Shown one piece after another: positions 63,708 through 64,000 of a stretch of 64,000 nt of DNA. The DNA lies in the NCBI GenBank assembly GCA_905215555.1, contig CAJMQU010000006.1:1-64000 (forward strand). The letters are read 5' to 3'. The number at the start of each line of letters is the position of its first letter. Positions within the stretch are counted from its first letter, which is position 1. Position numbers and translations under genes: made by a program. The DNA is from an uncultured bacterium (GTDB lineage Bacteria; Bacteroidota; Bacteroidia; Bacteroidales; Bacteroidaceae). Below the pieces are notes generated by a model. That model had not been told where the DNA came from and made no database searches. It saw only the letters and a list, made by a program, of their open reading frames with translations.

Positions 63708-64000
63708 ATGCCGGGGATTATGAAAAACATTGCAATAGCTTGTTTCGTTCTGGTGGCTGTTTGCTTAGGTTTACAGGCAAAGAGAACTGTGAAATCTCCT
63801 TATTTCATGGCGGCTAGTGGCAGTCAGCTTGAAATAGAGAGAGTGACATTGGGGAAAGATACGACATGGGTGGATGCTATAATATACTTTGTCCCTGGCG
63901 AAGGTGTAAGAATAGACTCGGCAGCAGTGCTGCAAGTTGCCGGGAAAAGATATGCTTATCTGGGGGGAAACGGTTTTTCCAAGGAACTGTGGACACCCAT
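63708..64000 (+). CDS. Secreted protein, 5' part only (possible TlpA-like N-terminal domain)
   Basis: The frame is open to the right edge. About 97 residues are visible: a signal peptide (IAIACFVLVAVCLGLQA) and the start of a beta-rich domain (SGSQLEIERVTLGKDTTWVD, then AAVLQVAGKRYAYLGGNG). The pattern resembles the N-terminal region of Bacteroides TlpA-type thioredoxin-fold lipoproteins, but no CxxC lies in the window. Start is ATG 63708 or, more like a signal peptide, ATG 63720. It follows the BlaI-type gene by 10-22 bases and is probably co-transcribed and repressed by it. Confidence 0.6.
   Translation, partial: MPGIMKNIAIACFVLVAVCLGLQAKRTVKSPYFMAASGSQLEIERVTLGKDTTWVDAIIYFVPGEGVRIDSAAVLQVAGKRYAYLGGNGFSKELWTP

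Overview
The window looks like a chromosomal segment of a gut Bacteroides. The evidence is the TAnnTTTG-type -7 promoter elements in many gaps, tandem SusC/SusD pairs with very large hybrid two-component sensors (HTCS), Bacteroides-type TPR regulators, DUF3244-like and DUF5123-like secreted proteins, and a moderate G+C content. No rRNA, tRNA, transposase, prophage or CRISPR array was seen.

Positions 1-25400 are mostly housekeeping and host-glycan genes: the 3' part of fabI; a tetrapyrrole-methylase-family (RsmI-like) methyltransferase; a membrane protein with a degenerate Nudix-like tail; lipA; dipeptidyl peptidase IV; a minus-strand ROK kinase - MFS permease - SIS operon; a YhcC-type radical SAM protein; a flavodiiron protein; nagB; an orphan gene; a GH33 sialidase; a TPR regulator with a DUF3244-like protein; a minus-strand block (HAD phosphatase, PIF1-like helicase with TPR tail, Sua5/YrdC protein, AI-2E-type permease); then menA, a CPBP protease and a MalY/PatB aminotransferase. 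The sialidase, nagB and ROK-MFS-SIS genes point to use of host amino sugars.

Positions 25400-58200 form a pectin-type polysaccharide utilisation locus. A second TPR regulator and an outer-membrane beta-barrel protein come first. Next is a secreted PL1 pectate lyase - CE8 pectin methylesterase fusion. Two copies of one module follow, each SusC - SusD - DUF5123-like surface lipoprotein with a convergent HTCS. All four gene types recur at an offset of about 12.7 kb, so the modules are probably an old block duplication. The fusion gene and both susC genes share an exact promoter layout: two direct repeats of about TTMCNCYTWTT starting 21 bp apart, with the second starting 27 bp before a -7-like TTTTG element. 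This is the best candidate for the HTCS operator and is the most interesting signal here.

Positions 58200-64000 hold an SPFH - alpha/beta hydrolase - ribbon-helix-helix - membrane protein operon, a strong candidate small RNA of about 100 nt with consensus promoter and terminator, a hemerythrin-like protein overlapping a LuxR-type regulator whose receiver appears to lack its phosphorylated Asp, a BlaI/MecI-type repressor with a palindrome over its promoter, and the start of a secreted protein. Three gaps carry unrelated short arrays that share a unit length of about 22 bp.
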